Of a stretch of DNA of 64,000 nucleotides, positions 46,101 through 58,920 are shown one piece after another. The stretch covers positions 62,001 through 126,000 of the forward strand of contig SKCR01023425.1 of the NCBI GenBank assembly GCA_019454045.1, written 5' to 3'. The notes below the pieces were generated by a model that ran no database searches, was not told where the DNA came from, and saw nothing but the letters and a program-made list of their open reading frames with translations. The number at the start of each line of letters is the position of its first letter. Within the stretch, counting starts at the first letter, position 1. Both the position numbers and the translations under genes were made by a program. This DNA comes from Zanthoxylum bungeanum (Eukaryota > Streptophyta > Magnoliopsida > Sapindales > Rutaceae).

Positions 46101-47047
46101 GAGGCAAACGTGTATTGCCCGGTCTACTATGGAATCAGAATTCATAGCGTTAGACAAAACTGCGGAAGAAGCAGAATGGCTTAGAAACTTCCTGGAGGAT
46201 ATTCCTAGTTGGCCCAAACCGGTGCCAGCAATAAGCATACATTGTGACAGCCAATCGGCTATTGGGAGAGCCCAAAATACAATGTATAATGGTAAGTCTC
46301 GACACATACGTCGGAGACATAACACCATACGTCAACTGCTCTCAAGTGGCATAATAACGATCGATTATGTCAGGTCGAAGGAAAACCTAGCGGATCCACT
46401 AACTAAAGGTTTACCTCGAGAGCAAGTTGAGAAGTCATCGAGGGGAATGGGCTTGAAGCCTATAATCTAAGAATTGTCACTGTGGAAACCCAACATAGTT
46501 GACTGGAGATCCCAAGATCTAGGTTCAAAAGGGACAACAGAAGCTTTGTGCAATTCAAAACAAGCACTGAAGAGTTTCGTACTCTTTCCCATTCCGATAA
46601 TGACGCTGAGTGCTGTCTGTCATTGGTTAGGATAAACTAAGGCTTTTAATGATCACTATATTAGGATATGAGTCCTAATGGGGGTAAAGACAGATTACCT
46701 CTCATAGCAGATCACCTATTTCAAGTAAGAAGTGAGGCCGCTTCCATGGGAACCTTTAAAGGCGGGTTACCCTAAAGTGCTTGATGAATCCAGGACCGTT
46801 GTTCAGGGCCAAAATGAACACAACCGTAGAACGGGAAAATGGTCGAATTAAAGTTGTGTGTTGGCAATTGTCTTGGTTTACACCAACGGCAGAACAGTTC
46901 AAGACTATGGGTCACTGGTTTGCCAAGTAAATCCGATTGTCACTCACTAGGAAAGGTTCAAGGCGAAAGCTACCTATTTCGATGCAGCTTTAGTTCATGA
47001 TAACTCTCTCAAGTGTCTCCGTGAATATTTGAAGAATTGTGTGGGAT

Positions 47048-47573
47048 TGTAGGAAATTCTTCAATATATTTCATTAAGGGTAATTCTGTCATTTGGTTGG
47101 ATTGGGTGCTTGTGAGGGGGTACAACCCTTTGGAGGGTTGCATCCCATCCAAAGGGTGCCCTATTGGCACCCTTCCATGCCTTATATAAGAAGGCTTTAT
47201 ATCCAAAACAGATATACAGAAAAACATATCCGAATTTCTGGAAGAGACATTTTGTTTTCTTTGTTTTAGAGAGAGTTTCACCACATTTCATAGTTCGAAT
47301 ACTTGTCAAGGAGTGCTCTTTGGACAAGAAGGAACCAAGTTATCCTGGGAGGACATTGGCCAATGCGAATCCGTATAGCACCTGTGACGGGGCCAATAAG
47401 TTCTTAAGGACAGAGATATCTCGACTTGGATTGAATCTATAAACTTGATTTCCAGGTTTTGTTTTAAAGGTTTTTCTGTTTTAGGGTTTCTTGCATCTAG
47501 ATATACTTTTGTTGTTTGATCTGTTTGTTTGCATGTTTATATTACTGTTTAATGACACCAATATTTAACAACA
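47048..47573 (+). repeat. Right LTR of the copia element
   Basis: 526 bp, nearly identical to the left LTR. Preceded by GAATTGTGTGGGA, a weak polypurine tract. Confidence 0.92.
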
Positions 47574-47578
47574 AATTC

Positions 47579-47965
47579 TTTTGCGGTTTGGTTCCGAACC
47601 GCGAACTGGATCGGAATCGAATCAAGTCAGAATGAAAATCAAATCGGTCAACGATTCAGCGATTTCGAATTAAACTGGAACCACCGAATGATCAATTCGA
47701 TTTCGATTCTTCAAAATTTATATTTAACTCTATGTCACGTGTCAAGGGTTTAAGTTAATTACTAATTAAGGTCAGTTTAACTATAACCAAAAGGAAACCT
47801 AAATTAATATTAGAGTTAGAGAGAATATTCACTTTCTCTGTGTGAGAGAGAGAGAGAACATTTGCACGCTAAAAGTCCAAATCTAGGACTAGCATGAACT
47901 TGAGTAAATTTCCGCTAATTTTGATCGATTTGGAGATGGCATGCATTTGCAGATAACATTAATTT

Positions 47966-48000
<35 letters not shown>

Positions 48001-50006
48001 TGTGTAATTTTTTGCGATCTCTTGTGAATTCTAGTAGATTTGCAATATTTTCATTTATTTAATATTTCGAGCACTTGTTAAGTTATTGTATTTATTTGGT
48101 GAAAATCACATACATTTGAAATCTATTTTCTCTGTGATGAACTAATATTTGGTCATTGGTCAATTGATATTTTTTAATTAAATACTTCGAAATGGATCAT
48201 GCTTGAGTAAATTTTAAGATAAACTAACCCACGGTCCGCACTTTGTACGGGTTAAGTATACTTTTAAGTATAATTTCATATCATAAAAGAAACATAATGA
48301 TATTTTATGTATTGATTTTGTAAATATTTTGGATCTCATTGATTTTATAATATAAATGAGACAATTTGATTTATTTACATGTATATATATATATATATAT
48401 ATTGTTCGTTTATCTCGCAATTGTCAAATAATATTTTTTATTCACATTAGAGTTTCTCTATCCTATTTATCTCTCATTTGAAATCATATTCATTGTAATA
48501 AATAACTTTTTAAATGCTTAATTTTATTTCGGATGAATTTCAATAAAATTTAATATAATTTATTCAATTTAAGCTTAAATTTTCTTATCTAACTTTAAAT
48601 CTCAATCAATCCGGATTCAATTTGCTATAACTAATAGTCATAATCTGCATGCTAAAGCATAACAAATAATAAAAAGCTATTAAAAGTTATAGAAATAATT
48701 TAAAGTCCATATTAACTTTACAATAACTAATAGTTAGAGTCTGCATCCTTAAACACAACAAATAATAAAAAGATTATGAAAAACTTATATAAATAATTTA
48801 AAGTAAAATAATCAACAATAATCAACAATAGACCCGAAATAAAAAAAAATAGTTAGATTTTTTGAACAGTTGCTATTTATTTTTCTTATTATAATAAGAA
48901 ATTATGTTTTATATTGTAATAAGTCTCTTATTTTAATTTGATTATTTAATAAAAAAAAATTAGTTATAGATTTATTTTAATTTTATAATTTTATAATAAA
49001 TTCGATATTTTATTTTAATATATTTATTATTTTAATTTTATAATTTAGTAATAAAAAATTAATTATAGATTAGGTGCTGCATATGTTTTTTTTTTTAATT
49101 TTAATGAGAGATTAAAATATGTTTTCTTATTGTAATATATTTCTTATTTTAATAGTTTATCATTTTAATTTTATAATTTAAAAATACTAAATTGTAATAT
49201 TAATTAATTAAATTAATATGTTTCTTATTTTAAAAGGAGATTATATTTTTATATTGTAATATGTTTCTTATTTTAATTTTACAATTTAATAATAATTTTT
49301 TTAAAGATATTTTAATTTTATAATAACTATGATATTATATTTTTATATTATAGTAGGTTTCTTATTCTAATAATTTATTATTTTAATTTTATAAATTAAT
49401 AAAAAAATTAATTATATAGATTATGTGCCACTATATTTTTATTTTAATAAGAGATTATAATATTTTTTTCTTATTGTAATATGTTTATTATTTTAATATC
49501 TTATCATTTTAATTTTAAAAAATAATAAATTACAATATTAATTATTTAATGTATTAGGTTTCTTATTTTATTAGGATATTATATTTTTATATTGTAATAG
49601 GTTTCTTATTTTAATTTTATAATTTAATAATAAAAAATAATTTTAGGGATATTTTAATTTTATAATTTAAATAAAATTAATAATTGTAGAGATTATATAC
49701 CACATGGCGCGATGAGAAGTTTTAAAATATTCAACTTATATACATACACATATTTATATTTATATATCTGATTTATCTGTGATATTATTCAAAAAAATTA
49801 CCGGATAGTATAATATGTATTTTTGTTATAATAATGTTCTTATTTTTATATTTATTTATTTAATTTTATAATTTAATAGTATTTCTTATTTTAATATGAT
49901 AATATAATATGTTTTCTTATTATAATAGAGTTTTTATTTAATAGATTTATTAATTTAATTTTATAATTTAATAGTGAGTCGTCATTTTATATAGATATAT
50001 ATATAT

Positions 50007-50039
<33 letters not shown>

Positions 50040-50128
50040 CATTTGAATTTTGATGTAATTGATTTTAGTGATGTATTTTAAAAACTTATAGTCAGTTAAT
50101 TTTTTCTCACAAATAATTAGGGACCGTA
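47579..50128. other. AT-rich non-coding DNA with imperfect internal repeats
   Basis: No gene. From about 48880 to 49980 variants of TTATTTTAATTTTATAATTT, with TTGTAATATGTTTCTTATTT, recur every ~80 to 180 bases, giving a degenerate low-complexity tandem region. 47585-47700 holds GGTTCCGAACCGCGAACTGG and GATCGG words like those in hAT ends, but no partner end is clear. Short TA tracts occur at 47977-48000, 48380-48402 and 49999-50039. Confidence 0.6.
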
Positions 50129-50459
50129 ATTAGGTGTGGTAACGGGTCGGGTCGGGCCCAGGTTTTATCATGTTCGGTCCAGGCCTGAGCCGGTCGAGCT
50201 CGGGCCAAGCTCATTAGAAATATTTTTTTTTGAAAAAATAATTATTTTTTAAATTGTTTAATACTTAAAAATGAAAAAAATAATAAGAATTTCAATGTTT
50301 TTAGTATTTTTGTTTTAAACTTTAAAAATTTAGTTATAAATATATGTATTTAGAATAAAAAAAATAATTTATATAATTAAAAAAAATATATTTTTTTAAT
50401 AAAAATTGAACTCGGCTTTTTTTGTCTAAGCTCGGCCCGGGCTTTTTTGCCACCCTCCA
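50129..50459. mobile_element. Probable hAT-type MITE upstream of FRI
   Basis: Left GGTGTGGTAACGGGTCGGG and right GCCCGGGCTTTTTTGCCACCC face each other around an AT-rich centre, as in the MITEs at 38917 and 58143. The target duplication is not clear. Confidence 0.55.
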
Positions 50460-51011
50460 TGGCAATTGGATTTTTCCATCTCATTCGGTCCATTAAGAAT
50501 TATGATTTGAGACAAAAAAATCGTTCAAAATTCTAATCGATTTTTGAATCAAAACAAAAATCATAGCGAATCTTGTATTAAATGGTGCAAGATCCTAATC
50601 ACGTTTAAGAGTATGAACTTTTTAGACTAAAATTAGAGATTAAAGAATAATTTTTTAATCCTAAATCTGACCATAATTTTTATTTGAGATGAAAATTGAT
50701 AATTTTTTTGTTTTGTTTTTTATTTGAGATCGTTTGTTGGTCCCGAAACCCGTACAAAAGGGTAAATATCGTGTCAAAAGATGTGATATGTTGGTGCACA
50801 GATGGACCGGTGGGCTGATAACATGGGATATTTTCACACGAGTATTTTTCACTAAATGTTATCCTGATAACATGGGATATACTTGTCCGTATGTAAAAGG
50901 TTAAAAGTGTAAATAAAAGTAAAAATTTTCAATAAGAAAACTGTAATAAGTAAAAACGCAAACCCTCGGGTTCTTCTTTGCCTGTGAAATCTAAAAATCC
51001 AGAGACTATCG
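50460..51011 (+). other. FRI 5' flank
   Basis: Promoter and 5' UTR should lie here. Nothing specific can be assigned: no convincing TATA box, and no upstream ORF of note. The MITE at 50129-50459 ends about 550 bases before the start codon. Confidence 0.4.
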
Positions 51012-54000
51012 ATGGCGGAACTGAACGAGACTGAGTTTAGGAAATCAATCGACCAACTCGGCGGCCTCGCAACTGCAATTAAAGTATTCAAAACTGGATT
51101 CGAGGAATTGCAGAAACATGTCGATTTCATTAACAAAGCCATGGACACCAAGTTCAATCATCTAAACCCTCAGCAACAACAAACTGCGGAATCAGTGGAA
51201 TTAAAGCCGGAAATTATCCCCGAAACGACGTCGTATCAGACTCGAATTGCAGCGGAAAAAGTTACGGCGTTGAAAGCTCCTGAAATAGTACCAACGGCTA
51301 CGACAGAGAAAGGCGGCAAGTCCTCGCGGCGGTCAGAGCTTCACTATCTCTGCGGGATGATGTCTAGCCGCGGATTGAGAAAATACGTAGTCTCGAATTT
51401 GTCGGAGATTCAAAGCTCCCGCCAAGAAGCAATTTCGGCACTGAAATCGGCGCCAAAACCGGCGAATCTGGTGTTGGAAACTGTCGGAAGATTCTTCCTA
51501 CAAGGAATCAAAGCGTACACGAAGGATTCTCCTATGATTTATTCGCGGCAGGCTTCGGTTCTGACGCTGGAGCTTTTCTTAACCGTGATCGGAGAGAGCG
51601 AAAGGGAGATTGAGATTGAGAAGCCGGTGAAACAAGAGGCTGATGATAATGCGATTGCCTGGAAAAAACGACTGATTAGTGAAGGCGGTGTGGGTAAAGC
51701 TTGTGAGATTGATTGCAGAGGCTTGCTTCTGTTTATTGCGTGTTTTGGGATTCCCAGAGGTTTTAAGAATGATGAAATAAGGGATTTGATTACCCGTAGT
51801 GATTTGAAGGAAATAGGGCATCTGCTTAGAGGATCGCGTGTTCTTGCTTCAAAGATTACAGGTATATTCTCCTTATGCTCTCACTTGGGTTGCTTGCTGT
51901 TGTGTTGTGTTGTTGCATTCTCATTGTGGTGAATTTTCATGCTTGTTATTGCTATTTATTGTTTGTATGATTATTAGTAGAATGAGCAGTGAACACATAT
52001 GATCGAAAACTAGTTTTTTGATAAGTGTATTATTTAAATGAGTCAATTTTACTTTGTCCTAACGTCAGCATTTTTTCACATAATTCTGTTGCTGACGATG
52101 GCAGTATAGAATTCTTTTGAATTAAGTAGTTATGTGCTGCACTTTATACCTTGTACTGTTGATTAAACATTATAAAATCATAGGTAGGAATATGGCTTTG
52201 GCTTCTATGAATATGGAATGCCTGTAGTAATTAAAGTGGCTGTTATTAATTTTAGTTTGAATTCAATTGCAAAGATGCTTTATTTTGCTGTATGCATGCT
52301 CAGATTGTTGAGCCAATGAAGGTTGCGCTATGGTTCTCTCTTCCATTGAGTTCTGTTAGAAGGGCTACACCATTTTAGTAGATTCTAATTATTGAAGATC
52401 ACATATACCATCTGTATGGATATCTTTATTTAGTCTTCTTGAAGATGGTGGATACTGGATATTAGCTGAAGGCAGAAAATAACATTGGTTTATTTGGAAG
52501 AAGCCCATGGGAAATGTAAGGTTTTATACAATTAGTGTCTCAAGGCATTATTTGTAAATATGATAAATGGGTTTTATTCATTTGAAATAATGTAAGTGTG
52601 TTTTTAGGCTGGCTGCATCGGTGGTAATTAGGGAGTTGGAGGCTTAGTTTCTCTGTGTGTGGGTTTTTCTTTTTTGTGTGCATGTCTGTGTGTTTTGAGT
52701 AATAGGAAATGTGTTCTTATATTCCACTTGTGATCTTTCCTGTTTTTGGTTCACATTCATTTAATTTATATGCCTATAAATTCTGAAATTTGTTCATTTG
52801 AGATGGCCTGTGTTTCGCTGAAGGGGGCAAAGTAATTATGCATTTGTCTTTCATTTGTATTATATATACAGAAAGCTTTTCTCATCCGGTCTCTCAGATC
52901 AAGGAAACCATCCGGAATTTCAATACTCATCGTTGGATTGCTTCAAAGGCCACGATTCAATTATTCTAAATTTCTAATTTCTTAACTAGTATAAAATAAC
53001 TGCTCAAGCAACTTCTTAGAAAAAAATCTCGGGCAACAATCAATTCAATTTTAGCAGTGTTAACTGCTTCTCTTTTATATTTTTATACTTTTATCTAATA
53101 TGTGCTCATTAGAGAAAATTCAAAGGAGAATCTGGGTGTTGGTGTGTTCTTTGATACTCATCAGTTGTTGTTCTCACTCCACTATTCAAGTTCAGATACC
53201 CCACAATTCCATGCTATATTATAGTTCTTAATTCCAATATTATTGAGAATCGAAAATGGACACTCTTGTGTTTTCTATATGTTTCCCTCAATTCCATTCC
53301 ATCAGGACAACAAGTCCGGGATCTAAAGATTTATATGGTAAGAGTTGCATAAAAAGCTTCAAAAGAACTCTCACCTTTAGGAATTTATCCTTGGGATTGG
53401 GACCATGAAGTACTAACAACATGGGTTTTGAGACTAAAAATGGAAACCATTCCTGTTTAGTTTTTTTTTTGAAACAAATGAATCATTGAATTGTTGACTT
53501 TCTTTCATGTGACATTGTGCATTGCATGATTGCCTGATTGAATTTTTAGTTGAAAGGGATTCCATTTTTGATCGTGGATGTTTATGCAACACACTATTTT
53601 ATATAGTGTTTTTAATTTTTAGCATTTAATCTGTTACATATGGTTTTGCATTTAACAATCTTGTTTTGGTTTATTAACTACAATTCTAATTATTTTATCT
53701 TTTTACGTATGTGTGTTTGTGTGTGTGTGTGAGAGGATGGGCCTTAGTGTAACAGTAAAGTTACTCCATTGTGATCTGGAGGTCATAGGTTCGAATCGCG
53801 AAAATAGCCTCTATGTGAAAAAACAAGGCTAAGATTGCCGTACATATTAAATTCTCCCCATAGTCCATAGTGTGAGAAGCCTCGTGCGCTGAACCATCCT
53901 TTACATATGTATATATGTGTAAAGTAATAAAAAAGCTATCGCATAGGCATTAAATGCCCCATTCTCCCTGCTTAATTAAATTCTCTCTTAGGTTTCTCAG

Positions 54001-55547
54001 GAAGCTATATTATATTAGTTAATGAGTTAGAATAATTAGATCATGTTCTTGAAGCAATCTGATGGTGAGTCTTAAAAGTCCACATACTCCGGGAGACCGG
54101 ATGAGAGAAGCTTTTTTCACGTGCATGTATTCCATGTACTAAGTTGAACCTGCTATTATTATTGCAGCTATTAGCTAATTGGGCCTTTTCTATAAATTGA
54201 GTGCTGTTAATTAGAGGACATTGCTTGTATTAACTTTAGCTGGCATTTGAAACACGTTTGACTATCCTTGTTAATAGATGACGTCTTATCTATGAAGGCT
54301 GGTGGTCCTGGATACTACTTTTTGGCTTGGTTGCAGCAAACTTTTCTTTGCTGCTGTTGTATTTCTTCATATTCATCATTTTTTGACATTTAGTTTTTCT
54401 AGCTATGCTGTCAGAACAGACAAGTTGATGATTTATCTAACTATGCTTTGTAATTATTTTCCACAACAGATATCATAGATAATATGATGAAGAATGGAAT
54501 GCATGTTGAAGCTGTAGATGTTGTGTATTCCTTTGGGATTGAGGATAAGTTTTCTCCTCAAACAATGTTGTCTTCATTCTTACGAGAGTCTAAGGAAGCA
54601 TTGAAGAGAATAAAACGAGATGAACCTCTTCTGCTGGTATTTGTCTATTATGAAGCTACTTACAATATTTTAATTTATCTATATTTGGGTTAATGGTGGT
54701 GTGTTGTGGTGCGCTTTCACAGAAAAAAGAAGCAAACGAAAAGCACTTGGCTGCTCTGCAATCTGTTATCAAGTGTTTGGAAGATAAAAAAATTGATCCG
54801 GCAAAGATTCTGCCCGGATGGCAAATCAAGGATATGATGGTAAAGTCAGAGAAAGATATTGCTGATTTGAACAAACAAATAATGGAAAACAAGATGACAC
54901 CAAAGAGAAAAGCAGGTGAAATTGAGTCGTCCAATAAATGGAACAGTCGAGAAATAAAACGTTGTGGTTTAACAGCTAATGGATCAACCCTGAATGGCCC
55001 TTCCCAGATGACATCTACCCATGACCTTCAATTGCATGATCCAAGGGCTGCTTATTATGCAGATGGGAAGAGCTCATATGATGGTTTGACACCAAATTTG
55101 TTGAATGGCGGTTTCTGTGGTTATATCAATAGCCATCCTTCTGTCTCAGCTCCATCACGTGTATACAATACAGGGCCTTTGCCTGATGGTCATGGGAGCA
55201 GTGCGAATGCAGTCGGTGTTGGCGTTAGCATGTCACCTGGATTTGTTAATCTCCCCACAGGGTCATATACCGGTTATCATGGGGAGACGTCAGTTGACAA
55301 GTTTGGCCATATGGCCCATGCCAATGGTTCCTTACACGGATGGCACAGAGTCGGAGATGGAGCCTACACTGACAGAGTTATCAGGCAAGGCTATACAGCA
55401 CAACCTGCAGCCTCGGCGTTTGAAGGCTTATATAGGCCACCACCATCAATAGAACCTTTTGCAGGTCTGCCAGATCCTTCATCAATCGGTGGCGGTACTC
55501 AGAAGCCATCCTCCGACTTGTATGGTTTTGCTGATTCTGTAATTTAG
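51012..55547 (+). CDS. FRI: FRIGIDA orthologue (flowering-time regulator)
   Basis: FRIGIDA is the nuclear scaffold of a complex that, in Arabidopsis, raises FLC transcription and so delays flowering until vernalisation. Three exons join in frame with GT-AG introns: 51012-51861, 54470-54636, 54723-55547, giving 613 residues (Arabidopsis FRI is about 609). The N-terminus FRKSIDQLGGLATAIKVFKT, then FEELQKHVDFINKAM, matches the first coiled coil of FRI itself rather than that of FRL proteins. The Frigida domain spans about 110-420, with MMSSRGLRKYV, CRGLLLFIACFGIP, GMHVEAVDVVYSFGIEDKFS and the coiled-coil block KIDPAKILPGWQIK. A basic PKRKAGE is a likely nuclear signal. The C-terminal ~190 residues are G/S/P/Y-rich and probably disordered. 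No lesion is seen. Intron 1 (2.6 kb) holds a SINE and a possible inverted-repeat element. Confidence 0.88.
52872..54113. mobile_element. Possible inverted-repeat element in FRI intron 1
   Basis: AAAGCTTTTCTCATCCGGTC at 52872 is repeated in inverted form near 54085-54113 (minus: AAAGCTTCTCTCATCCGGTC, then TCCC). About 25 bases match with few changes. No ORF, and no clear target duplication. It contains the Au-like SINE. Confidence 0.4.
53737..53908 (+). mobile_element. Au-like SINE in FRI intron 1
   Basis: The order of blocks follows the plant Au SINE: GCCTTAGTGTAACAGTAAAG (A-box region), GGAGGTCATAGGTTCGAATC (B box), GCGAAAATAGCCTCTATGTG, AAGGCTAAGATTGCCGTACA, then GAAGCCTCGTGCGCTGAACC. Flanks TTTACGTATGTGTG and TTTACATATGTATA are a rough target duplication. 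Somewhat degraded, non-coding. Confidence 0.75.
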
Positions 55548-55895
55548 TGGAATTGTATAACAGCAAACGTTCTTGTATAACAGAACAGCCAACCTTTTTG
55601 TGAATGCTAGTTTAATATTTTGAGTACTTTTTTTTTTTAAAACCTTTGGATTTTGCATGGGTAAAGGTTAGATATAAATTAAATCAAAGTGCGCCAAGAG
55701 CACCATTCCCTTAGAGTTGTGCATGTTTAATAAATTATTACATAAACAAGGAAATGTGAAAGACACTTGACTCTATATTGTAATGCACCATTCTCTTAAT
55801 ACAATTTTAAGAGAGGAGATATATATAGTCTCACTTGATGAAATGGTTTCTCACAAATTGCATCTTCTTGTCAGATCTGTTTTATTCCCTTAAAA

Positions 55896-57394
<1,499 letters not shown>

Positions 57395-57676
57395 ACTTAT
57401 GTTAGAATGGGTTATAAAAATTTTAGTGTGTTTTTCTGCTTCACTAAAAGTGCTTTTCTCATGGCTTCAATGTAATGATAGTTTCTTTCAGAAAATGTAT
57501 GAAAAAAGTGTGGAAAATGGAAAAGTACTGTTTCAATCTCAAATAATAGTTTTTATTATTGTTTAACTAAAATCATTTTTTTATCTTAGATTCTTGTATT
57601 AAATTCTAACCAAGAAAAAGAAATTTGACAAAGAAAGACATAAGAGAATGATTTCACTAACATAATTACACTAAAC

Positions 57677-57854
57677 TTTTTTTTTTTGGGAAACGTTGGA
57701 AATTCCGCCGTCAAACCATCCGACCTGGGCTTAAGCGGAGCGGGTAAAACCCCCGACTGTCTCAGACTCTTAAAAGAAAAGCACCCCTAAATTCGAACCC
57801 AGGACCTATAAGCCAGATCTCGAGCTCTACACCACCGAACAACACCACATGGGG
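57677..57854 (-). mobile_element. tRNA-type SINE, copy 3 (best preserved)
   Basis: 178 bp with the perfect 9-bp duplication ACACTAAAC (57668-57676, 57855-57863). On the minus strand: GGTGGTGTAGAGCTCGAGAT (A-box region), CCTGGGTTCGAATTTAGG (B box), then GCTTAAGCCCAGGTCGGATG, GACGGCGGAATTTCCAACG and a poly(A) tail (T-run 57677-57687 on +). Shares the 3' body with 2988-3162 and 6768-6950. Confidence 0.82.
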
Positions 57855-57863
57855 ACACTAAAC

Positions 57864-58134
57864 CCTAAGCAAGAATACTAATTACTATTTTTTTACCTAG
57901 AGGAGATAGAAAAATATGAGAAAAAGTTCTAGAATGTAGTCACAAGAAAAACCCAAAAGTTCACTTGACAGTAAAAGTTCTATAAAGCATGTTTTTTTTT
58001 TAAAAATAAATAAATATTTGATTAAGCTCTTTTTTTAATAAAGAAAATGAGGTCTTCGCTAATTAAAATACTTTTGTCAAAAACATTCATAAAGATACCC
58101 TACACTTCAATGGTTCAAAATAATTTTTTTCCTC
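57864..58134. other. Non-coding DNA between peroxidase and MITE
   Basis: AT-rich, no gene or repeat that I can support. Confidence 0.6.
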
Positions 58135-58142
58135 CTCAAAAG

Positions 58143-58468
58143 TAATGGTGGCAATGGGCCGGGCCGGGCCGAGCTTTTTTTTTTGGCCCGAATTTAAAAA
58201 AAAATTTAAAATTTAAAAATATATAAATATAAAATATATTTACCCTATATACAAAGACAATTTATAAATAAATCACAAGTTTCATTGATAAATTAACAAT
58301 TTAAATGTTAAAAATAAATAAAAATGATACAACATATTAAATATATATATATATATTTATGTTTTTTTTTTTTTTTTTAAATTTTGGCCCGGGCCAAAAT
58401 AGGAAAGCCCGGCCCGGGCTTTTTCCACCTCGGGCCGGGCCGGGCTGCGAGCTAAACTGCCACCCTTA
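58143..58468. mobile_element. hAT-type MITE (TAAGGGTGGCA family), copy 2
   Basis: Ends TAATGGTGGCA and, on the other strand, TAAGGGTGGCA (10 of 11), with the perfect 8-bp duplication CTCAAAAG (58135-58142, 58469-58476). Arms of GGGCCGGGCC, AT-rich centre, 326 bp, no ORF. Same family as 38917-39277. Confidence 0.85.
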
Positions 58469-58920
58469 CTCAAAAGTGAGTTGAAAAATTAAATAGCAAA
58501 ACCGACTAATAATTACAATCAGAAATCTACTCAACTGTCTCCAAATTTTTGAAAATTAAGATAGTTTACAATCTAGCTCTTGAGTGGTTCCATGTATACA
58601 AGATGGAACTACTGACACCATAATGAAGGGGAATAGCCAGGCTTTAAGAAGTATGAAGAAATAGATATCTCCAGGATTTTCATCATCAAAAACTGAACAA
58701 TGAATCTGTATTATGGTCTTGCAATAACTCGGACCTATAGAGATTGCACTAATTTGCAATATCAAACAAAACATCAAATGTATGAAAAGATCATAACTCC
58801 ATTTGCAAAAGTTAAAATTTAAGAATGGAAAGAGTTGTTTTTCTCACAAACTTGTCAGAACATGAGCCCGAGCAGACATAATTTTTGTGTTTCTTCGGGG
58901 AAAGAGAGAATATGCTCTTG

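Larger units (their letters stand above)
41185..46470 (+). pseudogene. Copia gag-pol polyprotein, broken
   Basis: Gag starts MASGNITVPVS at 41185, with a stop TAG at 41374-41376. It continues to 41748, is split by a solo LTR, and resumes at 43152 (LSVRLRIEEDN). Zinc knuckle CYNCGKSGHMSKDC is at about 43312, protease [12 protein letters not shown] at about 43499. A frameshift near 43590 follows. A TGA at 43879 stands where tryptophan of the HERLGH motif region is expected. Integrase has HTDVCH, FVTFIDDSTR, SDRGGEY and SPQQNGIAERKNR. Frameshifts occur near 44440 and 45020. RT runs from WIFKRKMKTDGS (about 45077) through YVDDMLIIG (about 45522). A stop is at 45902, then RNase H (SDANWISDT, then [10 protein letters not shown] in another frame, about 46121), ending at 46470. 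At least six lesions. Confidence 0.92.
39875..47573 (+). mobile_element. Ty1/copia LTR retrotransposon (7.7 kb, with a nested solo LTR)
   Basis: LTRs at 39875-40401 and 47048-47573, with flanks AATTA (39870-39874) and AATTC (47574-47578), 4 of 5. By eye the LTRs differ at about eight places over 527 bp. Order inside: long leader with a palindrome array, gag, zinc knuckle, protease, integrase, reverse transcriptase, RNase H, and a ~580-bp 3' untranslated stretch. Integrase before RT makes it copia. A 1,398-bp solo LTR sits in gag. Coding has several breaks, so it is not autonomous now. Confidence 0.93.

Noticed and set aside
50129..50459. Clean 8-bp duplication for the MITE upstream of FRI
   Set aside because: Best offsets match at only about 5 of 8 positions, so the boundaries are left approximate.
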